From an uncultured Clostridia bacterium (GTDB lineage: Bacteria > Bacillota > Clostridia > UBA1381), in assembly GCA_947624485.1 (NCBI GenBank), contig CANQKM010000011.1, positions 26,673-90,672 of the forward strand: DNA of 64,000 nucleotides, given 5' to 3'. Under the pieces are notes generated by a model that saw only the letters and a program-made list of their open reading frames with translations, did no database searches and had not been told where the DNA came from. How positions within the stretch are numbered: position 1 is the first letter of the stretch; each line of letters begins with the position of its first letter. The position numbers and the translations under genes are program-made. Of this stretch, positions 26,306 to 34,707 are shown piece after piece.

Positions 26306-26908
26306 TTACAGGCTCACAAAATTCTTCAAAATAGTCATGCCGACGTCGCCGCTTTTTTCGGGGTGGAACTGCGCCGCGAACACGTTATCCTTCTCGACCG
26401 CGATCGCGAGCCGCGCGCCGTACTCGGTGTACGCGCTCACAATTCCACTATCCTCCGGCTTAATGTAATACGAATGCACAAAGTAAACGTACGGCTCATC
26501 GCCTATGCCTTTAAGTATGCGGCTGTCCTTTACTGCGTCAATGCTGTTCCAGCCCATGTGCGGAATTTTAAGACCGGTGTCGGGGATTTTGACGATTTTG
26601 CCCTTGAAAATACCAAGTCCCTTAGCTCCGGCGCTTTCCTCGCTTTCCTCAAAAAGCATATGCAGTCCGAGACAAATGCCGAGAAACGGCTTACCGTCCG
26701 CTATCGCGCGCTTTACCGCGTCAACGAGCGAGCTTTCGTTAAGCCTTGCCATAGCGTCGCCGAACGCGCCTACGCCCGGCAGTATTACCTTGTCCGCGTC
26801 CGATATAACGTCCGCGCTGCTCGTGACAACGCTTTTTGCGCCTATAAAATCGAGCGCGTTTTTGACGCTGTGCAGATTACCCGCGCCGTAGTCAACTATT
26901 GCTATCAT
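26306..26908 (-). CDS. hisH: Imidazole glycerol phosphate synthase, glutaminase subunit HisH
   Basis: The 200-residue class I amidotransferase has the nucleophile motif FLGICLGLHMLF and the His/Glu of the triad in AAQFHPEKSGDVG. It also carries GYNS-type HMGWNSI. It delivers ammonia to HisF, encoded immediately downstream. Its start overlaps the end of the ThyX-like gene by 17 bases. Confidence 0.96.
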   Translation of the reverse strand: MIAIVDYGAGNLHSVKNALDFIGAKSVVTSSADVISDADKVILPGVGAFGDAMARLNESSLVDAVKRAIADGKPFLGICLGLHMLFEESEESAGAKGLGIFKGKIVKIPDTGLKIPHMGWNSIDAVKDSRILKGIGDEPYVYFVHSYYIKPEDSGIVSAYTEYGARLAIAVEKDNVFAAQFHPEKSGDVGMTILKNFVSL

Positions 26909-27560
26909 TCTGTTCTACCTCATCTATGAATATAAGCTCCTGCGCGTAGGGGAGCGACCGCGCCCAGTCGATAAACGACTTCGACCACTCCGTCAGCTTG
27001 TGGAAGCGCCTCTGTCCCTTTGAACACATCGCGAGCAGGTTTTCGTAAGACATTGTTACCGTCCGCGTCTGCTGCCACGACGACGGCAGCCAGCGTATAA
27101 GCTCCTTCCAGTACGATTTGTCCTTCGTTTCAAGATACTTTACGCGCATGCTTTCCAAAAATTCGATATGTTTGTCCATAACGTCCCCGAGCCTTACGCC
27201 GCCGTAATCGAGGTCGGGCGCGTAATCGTCTGTTTCAAAGCATTCGCGCGTTATCGGCGTGGACGAGAGCTTGTGCATCGTGGACGTGCTGTTCGCGACC
27301 GTGCCGACCTTGTACGTGTCAAACTCCTTCCACCAGTACAGCGGACCGGTTATATCGACCGACACAAAAATCTGGCGCATAAATTTGCGGTGTTCGCTGC
27401 CCGACCGTATGAGCCTCTGCGCGAGACTTAAATCGTTTCCGCCTATCACGACGCGTCCGTTTTCTTCAACCGTGTCGTTCTTTTTCCACGATTCGAGCGG
27501 GTTTCTCATGCCGCGCATCGCCCGCGCGAAGCCGTAAACCTCGGTATTCTCAAACTTCAT
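26892..27560 (-). CDS. ThyX-like protein without the canonical motif
   Basis: The 222-residue protein resembles phage-type relatives of flavin-dependent thymidylate synthase in overall layout: SGSEHRKFMRQIFVSVDITG, then KEFDTYKVGTVANSTSTMHKL, and a C-terminal GQRRFHKLTEWS helix. The ThyX signature RHRxxS is not present, so thymidylate synthase activity is doubtful. The family assignment is inference from pattern and I give it moderate weight. It overlaps hisH by 17 bases and the ABC-F gene by 11 bases, so all three are co-transcribed. Confidence 0.6.
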   Translation of the reverse strand: MKFENTEVYGFARAMRGMRNPLESWKKNDTVEENGRVVIGGNDLSLAQRLIRSGSEHRKFMRQIFVSVDITGPLYWWKEFDTYKVGTVANSTSTMHKLSSTPITRECFETDDYAPDLDYGGVRLGDVMDKHIEFLESMRVKYLETKDKSYWKELIRWLPSSWQQTRTVTMSYENLLAMCSKGQRRFHKLTEWSKSFIDWARSLPYAQELIFIDEVEQNDSNS

Positions 27561-29169
27561 TTTGCTTCTCCCTCATCATTTCAATATACTCGTCAAACGT
27601 ACACATTCTGTCAACGATCGTTCCGTCCGCTTTAATGTCGATTATCCTGTTCGCGACGGTGTTCACAAATTCGTGGTCGTGCGACGCGAATATTACGTTG
27701 CCCTTAAACGCCTTAAGACCGTTGTTCACAGCCGTTATCGACTCCAAATCGAGGTGGTTTGTCGGCTGGTCGAGGATAAGCACGTTCGAGCCGTACAGCA
27801 TCATGCGCGACAGCATACATCTCACCTTTTCGCCGCCCGACAGCACGTTTACGGGCTTGAATACGTCGTCGCCGGAGAATAACATTCTGCCGAGAAATCC
27901 GCGTATATAGCTCTCGTTCTGCGTCTCAAATCCCTCCGCGCTGTACTGGCGCAGCCAGTCTACGAGGTTAAGCGTGCAGCCGTCGAAATATTTTGAGTTG
28001 TCCTTCGGGAAATAGCTCTGCGACGTACTCACGCCCCACTTGACCGTTCCCGCGTCGGGTTCCTCCTCGCCGGCGAGTATTTGCAGAAGCGCGGTTACGG
28101 CAAGCTCGTTCTCACCGATTACCGCTATCTTGTCGTCATGGTTCATCGTGAACGAAATATTATTCAAAAGCGTTTCGCCGTTTACCGTCTTTGACACGTC
28201 GCTAACAGTAAGCAAATCGCGTCCCGCCTCTCTGTCCATATCGAAGCCGACGAACGGGTAACGCCGCGACGACGCGGGCATCTCCTCAACGGTCAGCTTG
28301 TCGAGCATCTTTTTACGGCTCGTCGCCTGCTTCGACTTTGACTTGTTCGCAGAGAAACGCTGTATGAAGCTCTGCAGCTCCTTTATTTTTTCCTCCGCCT
28401 TCTTGTTCTGCTGCTTTATGAGAGCCTGAACCATCTGGCTCGACTCGTACCAGAACTCGTAGTTTCCGACGTACATCTTGACCTTTGAGTAATCTATATC
28501 AACTATGTGCGTGCATACGACGTTAAGGAAATATCTGTCGTGCGACACGACGATAACCGTGCCCTCGTAGTCGAGCAGGAAGTTTTCGAGCCACTCTATC
28601 GCCTGTAAATCAAGACCGTTCGTCGGCTCGTCCATGAGAAGTATGTCGGGGTTGCCGAAAAGCGCCTGCGCGAGCAGCGCCTTGACCTTTTCGTTACCGT
28701 CAAGCTCCGCCATTGTTTTGTAAAGCGTACTCTCGTCGAGACCGAGTCCCTGCAACAGCTTTGACGCGTTCGATTCCGCCTCCCAGCCGTCCATTTCGGC
28801 AAATTCCGCCTCAAGGTCGGCGGCTCTTAAACCGTCCTCGTCAGAGAAATCCTCCTTCATATACAGAGCGTCCTTCTCCTTCATTATATCGTACAGCTTT
28901 TTGTCACCCATTATGATCGTGTCGAGAACGGTGTATTCGTCGAACGCGAAATGGTCCTGCTTCAGCACCGACATGCGGCAGTTGGGATCTATCGTCACCT
29001 CGCCCGTCGTCGAGTCAAGCTCGCCCGACAGGATTTTAAGGAATGTGGACTTACCCGCGCCGTTCGCGCCGATTACGCCGTAGCAGTTGCCCGGCGTAAA
29101 TTTGAGGTTTACGTCCGAAAAAAGGTTCTGCCCGCTGAAGTTCAGGCTCAGATTTGTTACGTTTATCAT
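27550..29169 (-). CDS. ABC-F family ATP-binding protein (YkpA/YbiT-like)
   Basis: The 539-residue protein has two nucleotide-binding domains joined by a charged linker, and no membrane domain. Domain 1 has an intact Walker A (GANGAGKSTFLK) and Walker B (LLMDEPTNGLD), but its signature reads LDGNEK instead of LSGGE. Domain 2 has an intact signature (LSGGEKVR), but its Walker A is GENELAVTALLQ and its Walker B is LILDQPTNHLD, with glutamine for the catalytic glutamate. ABC-F proteins act on the ribosome. One composite ATP site therefore looks inactive, possibly a subfamily trait. Confidence 0.9.
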   Translation of the reverse strand: MINVTNLSLNFSGQNLFSDVNLKFTPGNCYGVIGANGAGKSTFLKILSGELDSTTGEVTIDPNCRMSVLKQDHFAFDEYTVLDTIIMGDKKLYDIMKEKDALYMKEDFSDEDGLRAADLEAEFAEMDGWEAESNASKLLQGLGLDESTLYKTMAELDGNEKVKALLAQALFGNPDILLMDEPTNGLDLQAIEWLENFLLDYEGTVIVVSHDRYFLNVVCTHIVDIDYSKVKMYVGNYEFWYESSQMVQALIKQQNKKAEEKIKELQSFIQRFSANKSKSKQATSRKKMLDKLTVEEMPASSRRYPFVGFDMDREAGRDLLTVSDVSKTVNGETLLNNISFTMNHDDKIAVIGENELAVTALLQILAGEEEPDAGTVKWGVSTSQSYFPKDNSKYFDGCTLNLVDWLRQYSAEGFETQNESYIRGFLGRMLFSGDDVFKPVNVLSGGEKVRCMLSRMMLYGSNVLILDQPTNHLDLESITAVNNGLKAFKGNVIFASHDHEFVNTVANRIIDIKADGTIVDRMCTFDEYIEMMREKQNEV

Positions 29170-29188
29170 TTATTTTCACCCGATTTAG

Positions 29189-29217
29189 TTGATTTTACCA
29201 ATAAATTATACTATAAT
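29189..29217 (+). promoter_or_regulatory. Putative promoter of the cobalamin cluster
   Basis: TTGATT (29189-29194) and TATAAT (29212-29217) are spaced by 17 bases, with an expected start near 29224. This leaves only about 38 bases of leader before cbiD, far too short for a cobalamin riboswitch. Confidence 0.55.
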
Positions 29218-29261
29218 AATCATATAATTGCAAGCAAAAAAACGACATATGGGGAACTAAG

Positions 29262-30329
29262 ATGAAAAGCGGCAGATTTTTGAGAACGGGCTTTACCACC
29301 GGAAGCTGCGCCGCGGCTGCCGCAAAGGCGGCTGTGAGCGCGCTCATGACGGGCGAAATACGTAAAAGCGTAAGCATACCGCTCCCGTCGGGCGGCAGAG
29401 CCGAAATAGAAATAACGGACGTGAAAATTACGGAGAATACCGCGTCCGCGTCGGTAATAAAGCGCAGCGGCGACGATCCCGACGTTACGGACGGCATAAC
29501 GATCTGCGCGTCGGTCAGAAAAACGGCGCGCGGCGTGACGGTTGACGGCGGCGAGGGTATAGGCAGAGTGACGCGCAATGGGCTTGACCGACCGGTAGGC
29601 GAAGCCGCGATTAACAGCGTGCCGCGCCGAATGATACGCGAAGCGGCGCTTGAGGCTTTGGGCGAATACGACGGCGGTGTCGAGATTATCATTTCCGCGC
29701 CGCAGGGAAGGGAAATCGCGAAAAAGACCTTCAATCCGCGTCTCGGCATAGAGGGCGGCATTTCGATTCTCGGCACGAGCGGCATAGTCGAGCCGATGAG
29801 CGAGAAAGGGCTTCTCGACACGGTTTTTCTGGAGCTTAAAATGCGCCGCGCCGAGGGACACAAAACGGCTGTGCTTGTCCCGGGAAATTACGGCGAGGAA
29901 TTTGCGGCGCGCGAAATGCACATAAAAAACGCCGTTCAATGCTCGAATTACATCGGCGACGCGCTTGACTACGCGCAGGATCTCGGATTTAAGAGCGTCC
30001 TGATTATCGCGCACATGGGCAAGCTCGTCAAGCTCGGCAGCGGCATTATGAACACACATTCGCGCTGCGCCGACGGTCGAATGGAAACTCTCGCCTTGTG
30101 CGCCGCACTCGCGGGGTATGAGGATTTTGCGAAAATACTCGGCTGCGCGACGACGGATGAGGCGTACGAGTACATAAGGGACACTAAAACTATAGATATT
30201 TTAATGAGCAGAATAGACATGTATTTGAAACGCCGCACGGAGCTAAAGGCGGGAGCGGTGATGTTCTCGAACAGGTACGGCGTGATAGGCAAAACAAAGG
30301 ATGCGGACGAAATAATAAAGGAGATATAA
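29262..30329 (+). CDS. cbiD: Cobalt-precorrin-5B C(1)-methyltransferase
   Basis: The 355-residue protein opens with the CbiD motif LRTGFTTGSCAAAAAKAA and shows VTRNGLDRPVGEAAINSVPR, TFNPRLGIEGGISILGTSG and HMGKLVKLGSGIMNTHS. It methylates C1 of the contracted ring in the anaerobic route. It is the first gene of the cluster. Just before the ATG lies GGGGAACTAAGA, a degenerate relative of the cluster's 13-mer. A 12/13 copy is at 30177 (read RDTK). Confidence 0.95.
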   Translation: MKSGRFLRTGFTTGSCAAAAAKAAVSALMTGEIRKSVSIPLPSGGRAEIEITDVKITENTASASVIKRSGDDPDVTDGITICASVRKTARGVTVDGGEGIGRVTRNGLDRPVGEAAINSVPRRMIREAALEALGEYDGGVEIIISAPQGREIAKKTFNPRLGIEGGISILGTSGIVEPMSEKGLLDTVFLELKMRRAEGHKTAVLVPGNYGEEFAAREMHIKNAVQCSNYIGDALDYAQDLGFKSVLIIAHMGKLVKLGSGIMNTHSRCADGRMETLALCAALAGYEDFAKILGCATTDEAYEYIRDTKTIDILMSRIDMYLKRRTELKAGAVMFSNRYGVIGKTKDADEIIKEI

Positions 30330-31082
30330 ATGGTACATTTTGTGGGAGCGGGCAGCGGCGCGCCCGACCTTATAACGCTGCGCGGCAAGCGGCTTCTGGA
30401 GGAAGCGGACATAATAATATACGCCGGCTCGCTCGTGAACGCCGCGCTTCTCGAATACGCGAATGGGGACACTAAAATATACGACAGCTCGCGCATGACG
30501 CTCGGCGAGGTCGTGGACGTGATGCGCCAAGGGGACACTAAAAATATAGTGCGGCTCCACACCGGCGACACCTCGATATACGGCGCGGTAAGGGAGCAGA
30601 TGGACGCGCTTGAAAAAATGGGCATAGAGTACGACGTATGCCCCGGCGTGTCGTCCTTCTGCGGCGCGGCTGCGGCGTTAAGAGCGGAGTACACGCTTCC
30701 CGGAGTGTCGCAGACGGTGATAATAACGCGCGCGGAGGGCAGAACGCCCGTGCCGGAACGTGAAACGATACGCTCACTCGCGCATCACGGCGCGACAATG
30801 ATAATTTTCCTGTCGGCAAACATGACGGAAAAGCTCCAGCAAGAGCTTACCGCCGGCGGCTATCCGCCCGACACGCCCGCCGCGATTGTGTACAAGGCGA
30901 CGTGGGAGGACGAGAAGGTTATGCGCTGCACAGTGGGGACACTAAACGCAACGGCGAAATCGAACGGAATAACAAAAACGGCTCTAATAACGGTCGGCAA
31001 TTTTTTGGGTGATGATTACGAGTTATCGAAGCTGTACGACGAGACCTTCCAAACCTCTTACAGAAAGGGCGTGGAGAAATGA
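30330..31082 (+). CDS. cbiF: Cobalt-precorrin-4 C(11)-methyltransferase
   Basis: The 250-residue tetrapyrrole methylase starts directly after the cbiD stop (TAA-ATG). Visible signatures are HFVGAGSGAPDLITLRGKRLL, ADIIIYAGSLVN, VRLHTGDTSIYGA, and VCPGVSSFCGAAAAL for SAM binding. It methylates C11. Three 13-mer copies lie in this gene: GDTK at 30465 and 30531, and GTLN at 30935. The first two fall in the region where homologues have a variable loop before the conserved IYDS and VRLHTGD. Confidence 0.95.
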   Translation: MVHFVGAGSGAPDLITLRGKRLLEEADIIIYAGSLVNAALLEYANGDTKIYDSSRMTLGEVVDVMRQGDTKNIVRLHTGDTSIYGAVREQMDALEKMGIEYDVCPGVSSFCGAAAALRAEYTLPGVSQTVIITRAEGRTPVPERETIRSLAHHGATMIIFLSANMTEKLQQELTAGGYPPDTPAAIVYKATWEDEKVMRCTVGTLNATAKSNGITKTALITVGNFLGDDYELSKLYDETFQTSYRKGVEK

Positions 31083-32083
31083 AAATTGCCGCGATAGCTT
31101 TTACGGAGCGCGGCGGCAATGTCGCGAAGCTCCTGAAAGACAAAATGAACGCCGACGGCTTTATTATACACACACACCCAACGGACGGACTTACAACGTT
31201 CACGAGCCTTGACGAGGTGACGCGTCTCGCGTGGGACGGGTACGACGCGCTTGTGTTCGTCGGAGCGTGCGGAATAGCCGTGCGCGCCATAGCGCCGTAC
31301 ATAAGGAACAAGGCGGAGGACAGAGCCGTCGTCGCGGCGGACGAGACGGGACGATACGCCGTTTCGCTGCTTTCGGGACACATCGGCGGCGCAAACGCGC
31401 TTGCAAGAGACGTTGCGCGTATCACGGGCGGCGAAGCCGTAATAACGACAGCCACCGATGTAAACGGCAAATTCGCCGTTGACACATTTGCGGTCTTAAA
31501 CAATCTGCACATCGGGGACACTAAAATCATAAAAGAAATATCGTCGCGCGTGCTTCACGGAGAGCCGATCGGACTTGTGTGCGACGCCAAAGCGAAAAAC
31601 ATTCCCGACATTTTTACCGACAGCGCCGATGTGGGAATCTGCATAAGCGCGGAGGAGAAAAAGCCGTTTGACATAACGCTTAACCTCTACCCGAAAACGA
31701 CCGTGATAGGTATCGGCTGCCGCCGCGGCGCGGAAAATATAGAAAAGAGTGCGCTTGAATTTTTGAGGCAGAACAATATAAGCGCACACTCTCTTTGCGC
31801 CGCCGCAACGGTTGACATTAAAAAGGACGAGCGCGGCATAAACGAATTCTGCGAAAAATACGGCATTGAGCTTTTGACGTTCACGGCGGCGGAGCTTGGG
31901 GACACTAAAGGCAGCTTTACCGCGTCGGATTTTGTGAAGAAAACGGTCGGCGTGGACAATGTGTGCGAGCGTGCCGTATGCGCCGCGGGCGCGGAGCTTA
32001 CGCATAAAAAGACCGCGGCGGACGGCGTGACGTTCGCGCTGGGGACACTAAAATACACGGTTGATTTCGGAAGGGGACACTAA
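31079..32083 (+). CDS. cbiG: Cobalt-precorrin-5A hydrolase
   Basis: The 334-residue CbiG opens the delta-lactone ring and releases acetaldehyde in the anaerobic pathway. Its N- and middle domains show VFVGACGIAVRAIAPYI, VVAADETGRYAVSLLSGHIGGAN and ATDVNGKFAVD. The C-terminal CbiG_C domain starts near residue 200 (TVIGIGCRRGAE). Four repeat copies occur, at 31514, 31898, 32041 and 32073. The last one supplies the stop codon (RGH-stop) and the ribosome-binding region of cbiH. It overlaps cbiF by four bases. Confidence 0.94.
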   Translation: MKIAAIAFTERGGNVAKLLKDKMNADGFIIHTHPTDGLTTFTSLDEVTRLAWDGYDALVFVGACGIAVRAIAPYIRNKAEDRAVVAADETGRYAVSLLSGHIGGANALARDVARITGGEAVITTATDVNGKFAVDTFAVLNNLHIGDTKIIKEISSRVLHGEPIGLVCDAKAKNIPDIFTDSADVGICISAEEKKPFDITLNLYPKTTVIGIGCRRGAENIEKSALEFLRQNNISAHSLCAAATVDIKKDERGINEFCEKYGIELLTFTAAELGDTKGSFTASDFVKKTVGVDNVCERAVCAAGAELTHKKTAADGVTFALGTLKYTVDFGRGH

Positions 32084-32085
32084 AT
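32073..32085 (+). promoter_or_regulatory. 13-mer copy forming the cbiG stop and cbiH initiation region
   Basis: GGGGACACTAAAT (12/13) is read here in the third frame as AGG-GGA-CAC-TAA. It ends cbiG and runs straight into the ATG of cbiH (TAAATG). AAGGGG doubles as the Shine-Dalgarno sequence. This is the only tolerated position for an unaltered third-frame copy, because that frame contains TAA. Confidence 0.8.
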
Positions 32086-32806
32086 GGAGATATACGTTGT
32101 GGGAACGGGCGCGGGCAGCGAGGACGGACTGACGCGCGGGGCAAGGAAAACGCTTGAAGGTGCGGATTTGATCGTCGGCTACACCGTTTACACCGACCTC
32201 GTGAAGTCCTTTCTTCCGCAAAAGGAATGTTATTCGACAGGTATGCGCGGCGAAAAGGAGCGGTGTATTTACGCAATAAACGCGGCGCGTGAGGGCAAAA
32301 GGGTATGCGTCGTGTGCGGCGGCGACGCGGGCGTGTACGGCATGACGTCGCTGCTTTACGAGCTTACGGCTGACGACGCGGATATAGAGATACGCGCCGT
32401 TGCCGGAGTGAGCGCGATGCTGTCGGGCGCGGCTCTTGTCGGCGCGCCGCTCGGTCATGACTTTGCTGTGATAAGCCTGAGCGACCTTTTAACGCCGTGG
32501 GAGACTATTGAAAAACGGCTTGTCTGCGCCGCTGAGGGCGATTTTGTGATTTGTCTTTACAACCCGTCCTCGAAAAACCGCGCGGACTACCTGCGCCAAG
32601 CGTGCAGCATTATAATGAAATACAGGGACACTAAAACCGTCTGCGCCGCCGCGAGGAACATCGGCAGAGACGGCGAGGAATACGCCGTTATGACGCTCGG
32701 CGAAATGGCGGACTACAAGGCGGACATGTTCACGACCGTTTTTATCGGCAGCACGAAAACGCGCGAAATCAAGGGCAGAATGGTAACGCCGAGGGGCTAT
32801 AAGTGA
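32084..32806 (+). CDS. cbiH: Precorrin-3B / cobalt-factor III C(17)-methyltransferase
   Basis: The 240-residue methylase shows YVVGTGAGSEDGLTRGARK, ADLIVGYTVYTDLVK, VCVVCGGDAGVYGM, AVAGVSAMLSGAALVGAPLGHDF and FVICLYNPSSKNRADYL, a typical CobJ/CbiH set. It methylates C17 and drives ring contraction. A 12/13 repeat copy at 32624 is read RDTK in a position where homologues also carry charged residues. The gene is complete and 18 bases from cbiJ. Confidence 0.95.
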   Translation: MEIYVVGTGAGSEDGLTRGARKTLEGADLIVGYTVYTDLVKSFLPQKECYSTGMRGEKERCIYAINAAREGKRVCVVCGGDAGVYGMTSLLYELTADDADIEIRAVAGVSAMLSGAALVGAPLGHDFAVISLSDLLTPWETIEKRLVCAAEGDFVICLYNPSSKNRADYLRQACSIIMKYRDTKTVCAAARNIGRDGEEYAVMTLGEMADYKADMFTTVFIGSTKTREIKGRMVTPRGYK

Positions 32807-32824
32807 CGCGGAGGGAGAAGTAAT

Positions 32825-33550
32825 ATGTGCAATGTGATTCTGTTCGGCGGCACGAGCGAGGGACGCATTTTAGCCGAATTTCTGCGTGACAGTAACATAA
32901 AACATATCGTGTGCGTCGCGACCGAGTACGGCGCGGAGCTTTTGAAGGACTGCCGCGTCCGCGTCGGCAGAATGGACGAGCGTGAAATGGCTGATTTTTT
33001 CGCAGAAACGAAGCCGAAAATCGTCGTTGACGCGACGCATCCTTACGCAGACAAGGTGACGGAAAACATAAAAAAAGCGTGTACGTGCCGATATTTGCGC
33101 GTGACGCGCGGGGAAACGGACATGAGCTTGGGCGTAACGGTCGGCAGCGCGCGCGAGGCGGCGGAGTACCTGTCAAAAACGAGCGGAGAAATACTTATCA
33201 CCACCGGTTCAAAGGAAATATCGGAGTTTTCCGCGCTTGCCGCAAGAGCATATGCGCGCGTACTGCCGTCGGACGAGTCGGTCAAAGCGTGCATACGCGC
33301 CGGATTTTCGCAGGAGCGGATAATAAGCGCCGCGCCGCCGTTTACGGAGAAGGAAAACATCGCGGTAATACGCGGAAAAAACATAAAATACCTCGTGACC
33401 AAAAGCAGCGGAGCAAGCGGCGGATTTGACGCGAAAACCGCAGCCGCGCGGAAAACGGGCGCGGAATGTGTGATAATACGCCGTCCGACGCGAGAGAGCG
33501 GATTTTCGGTCGGGGAAGCGAAGAAAAAAATAACGGAGCTGATAAAATGA
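32825..33550 (+). CDS. cbiJ: Cobalt-precorrin-6A reductase
   Basis: The 241-residue CbiJ/CobK-type reductase shows VILFGGTSEGRILAEFL (nucleotide-binding start), VDATHPYADKVTENIKKAC, ILITTGSKEISEF and VTKSSGASGGFDAKTAAA. It reduces the macrocycle at C18-C19 using a pyridine nucleotide. AGGGAGAAG precedes the ATG. No 13-mer copy lies in this gene, although both neighbouring genes carry them. Confidence 0.93.
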   Translation: MCNVILFGGTSEGRILAEFLRDSNIKHIVCVATEYGAELLKDCRVRVGRMDEREMADFFAETKPKIVVDATHPYADKVTENIKKACTCRYLRVTRGETDMSLGVTVGSAREAAEYLSKTSGEILITTGSKEISEFSALAARAYARVLPSDESVKACIRAGFSQERIISAAPPFTEKENIAVIRGKNIKYLVTKSSGASGGFDAKTAAARKTGAECVIIRRPTRESGFSVGEAKKKITELIK

Positions 33551-34707
33551 ATGTGTGCATAATCGGCGCGGGCATGGGCAGTGCGGAATATCTCACCCCT
33601 GCCGCGCGGAAAAAAATCGAAAACGCGGATATTATAATCGGCACTAAGCGCGTAACAGAGCCTTATTCGCGCGGAAAAAAGACGTACTTCGAGTACGGAG
33701 CCGACAAAATAATGCGGATAATAGACGGCGCGGGCGATAAAAATATCGCGGTGCTTTTTTCGGGCGACGCGTCGTTTTTCAGCGGCGCGGCGCGCCTTGC
33801 AGCGATTTGCCCCGACGCGGAGATCGAGCCGGGAATAAGCAGCGCGTCGTATTTCTGCGCCAAAATCGGCGTGAGCATGGACGATATGAACGTTGTGAGC
33901 CTGCATGGGCGCAAATGCAACATAGTGAGCGAGGTGCGCCGAAATAAAAAGACGTTCGCGCTGCTTGGCGAAAATCCGTGCGGCAGACTGTGCGAATACG
34001 GTCTCGGCGGCGCGCGCGTATACATAGGCGAAAACCTCTCATACGAAAACGAAAAAATATATTCCGGCGCGGCGGCGGAGTTTAAAAACGCTGTACTGCC
34101 GCCGCTGTCGGTAATCGTGATAATAAACAAAAACGCGTCGCCGCGCGTCAGGAGCGGCATAAATGACGGCGAATTTATAGCGGGCAATGTGCCGATGACG
34201 AAATCGGCTGTGCGTGCCGTGACGGCTGCAAGGCTCGAAACCGAACCCGACAGCGTTGTGTACGACATCGGCGCGGGCACCGGTACGGTCAGCGTTGAAG
34301 CCGCTCTCGCCGCGTATAAGGGAACGGTGTACGCGATCGAGAAAAATCACGAGGCGGCGGAGCTTATACGCGCGAACGCGGTAAAATTCATGTGCGACAA
34401 CATCGTTGTCATAGAGGGCAGCGCGCCCGACGCTTTGGACGGTTTACCGAAGCCCGACAGGGTGTTTATAGGCGGCTCGTCGGGGACACTAAAACAGACT
34501 ATTGAAAAATGCGGCTGCGAAAAAATTGTCGTAAACGCCGTGACGATCGAGACGCTCACGGGGACACTAAAAGCATTTGACGAACTCGGCTATGAATACG
34601 ATATTGAGCAGATAAACGCGTCGTATGCGCGGAAAATCGGCGGATACAACATGCTCACGGCGCACAACGGCGTGTTTGTGATAAGCGGAAGGAGGAAGGC
34701 GGAGTGA
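33547..34707 (+). CDS. cbiET: Fused CbiE/CbiT: C(5),C(15)-methyltransferase and decarboxylase
   Basis: Start at ATG 33547, overlapping the cbiJ stop by four bases. The 386 residues combine a CbiE methylase (1-200; NVCIIGAGMGSAEYLTPAA, VLFSGDASFFSGAA, EPGISSASYFCAKI) with a CbiT methyltransferase/decarboxylase (about 205-386; MTKSAVRAVTAARL, YDIGAGTGTVSVEAAL, RVFIGGSSG). In many species these are separate genes. Two exact repeat copies, both GTLK, lie in the CbiT half at 34482 and 34560. The first follows GGSSG directly. Confidence 0.95.
   Translation: MNVCIIGAGMGSAEYLTPAARKKIENADIIIGTKRVTEPYSRGKKTYFEYGADKIMRIIDGAGDKNIAVLFSGDASFFSGAARLAAICPDAEIEPGISSASYFCAKIGVSMDDMNVVSLHGRKCNIVSEVRRNKKTFALLGENPCGRLCEYGLGGARVYIGENLSYENEKIYSGAAAEFKNAVLPPLSVIVIINKNASPRVRSGINDGEFIAGNVPMTKSAVRAVTAARLETEPDSVVYDIGAGTGTVSVEAALAAYKGTVYAIEKNHEAAELIRANAVKFMCDNIVVIEGSAPDALDGLPKPDRVFIGGSSGTLKQTIEKCGCEKIVVNAVTIETLTGTLKAFDELGYEYDIEQINASYARKIGGYNMLTAHNGVFVISGRRKAE

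Noticed and set aside
25607..26929. 440-codon open frame on the plus strand opposite hisF and hisH
   Set aside because: It is a shadow of two well-supported enzymes and shows no recognisable motif.
29854..29865. AGGGACACAAAA in cbiD as another copy of the 13-mer
   Set aside because: It encodes the GHK of a block (GHKTAVLVPGNYG) that I recall as typical of CbiD proteins, so the resemblance is probably coincidental.
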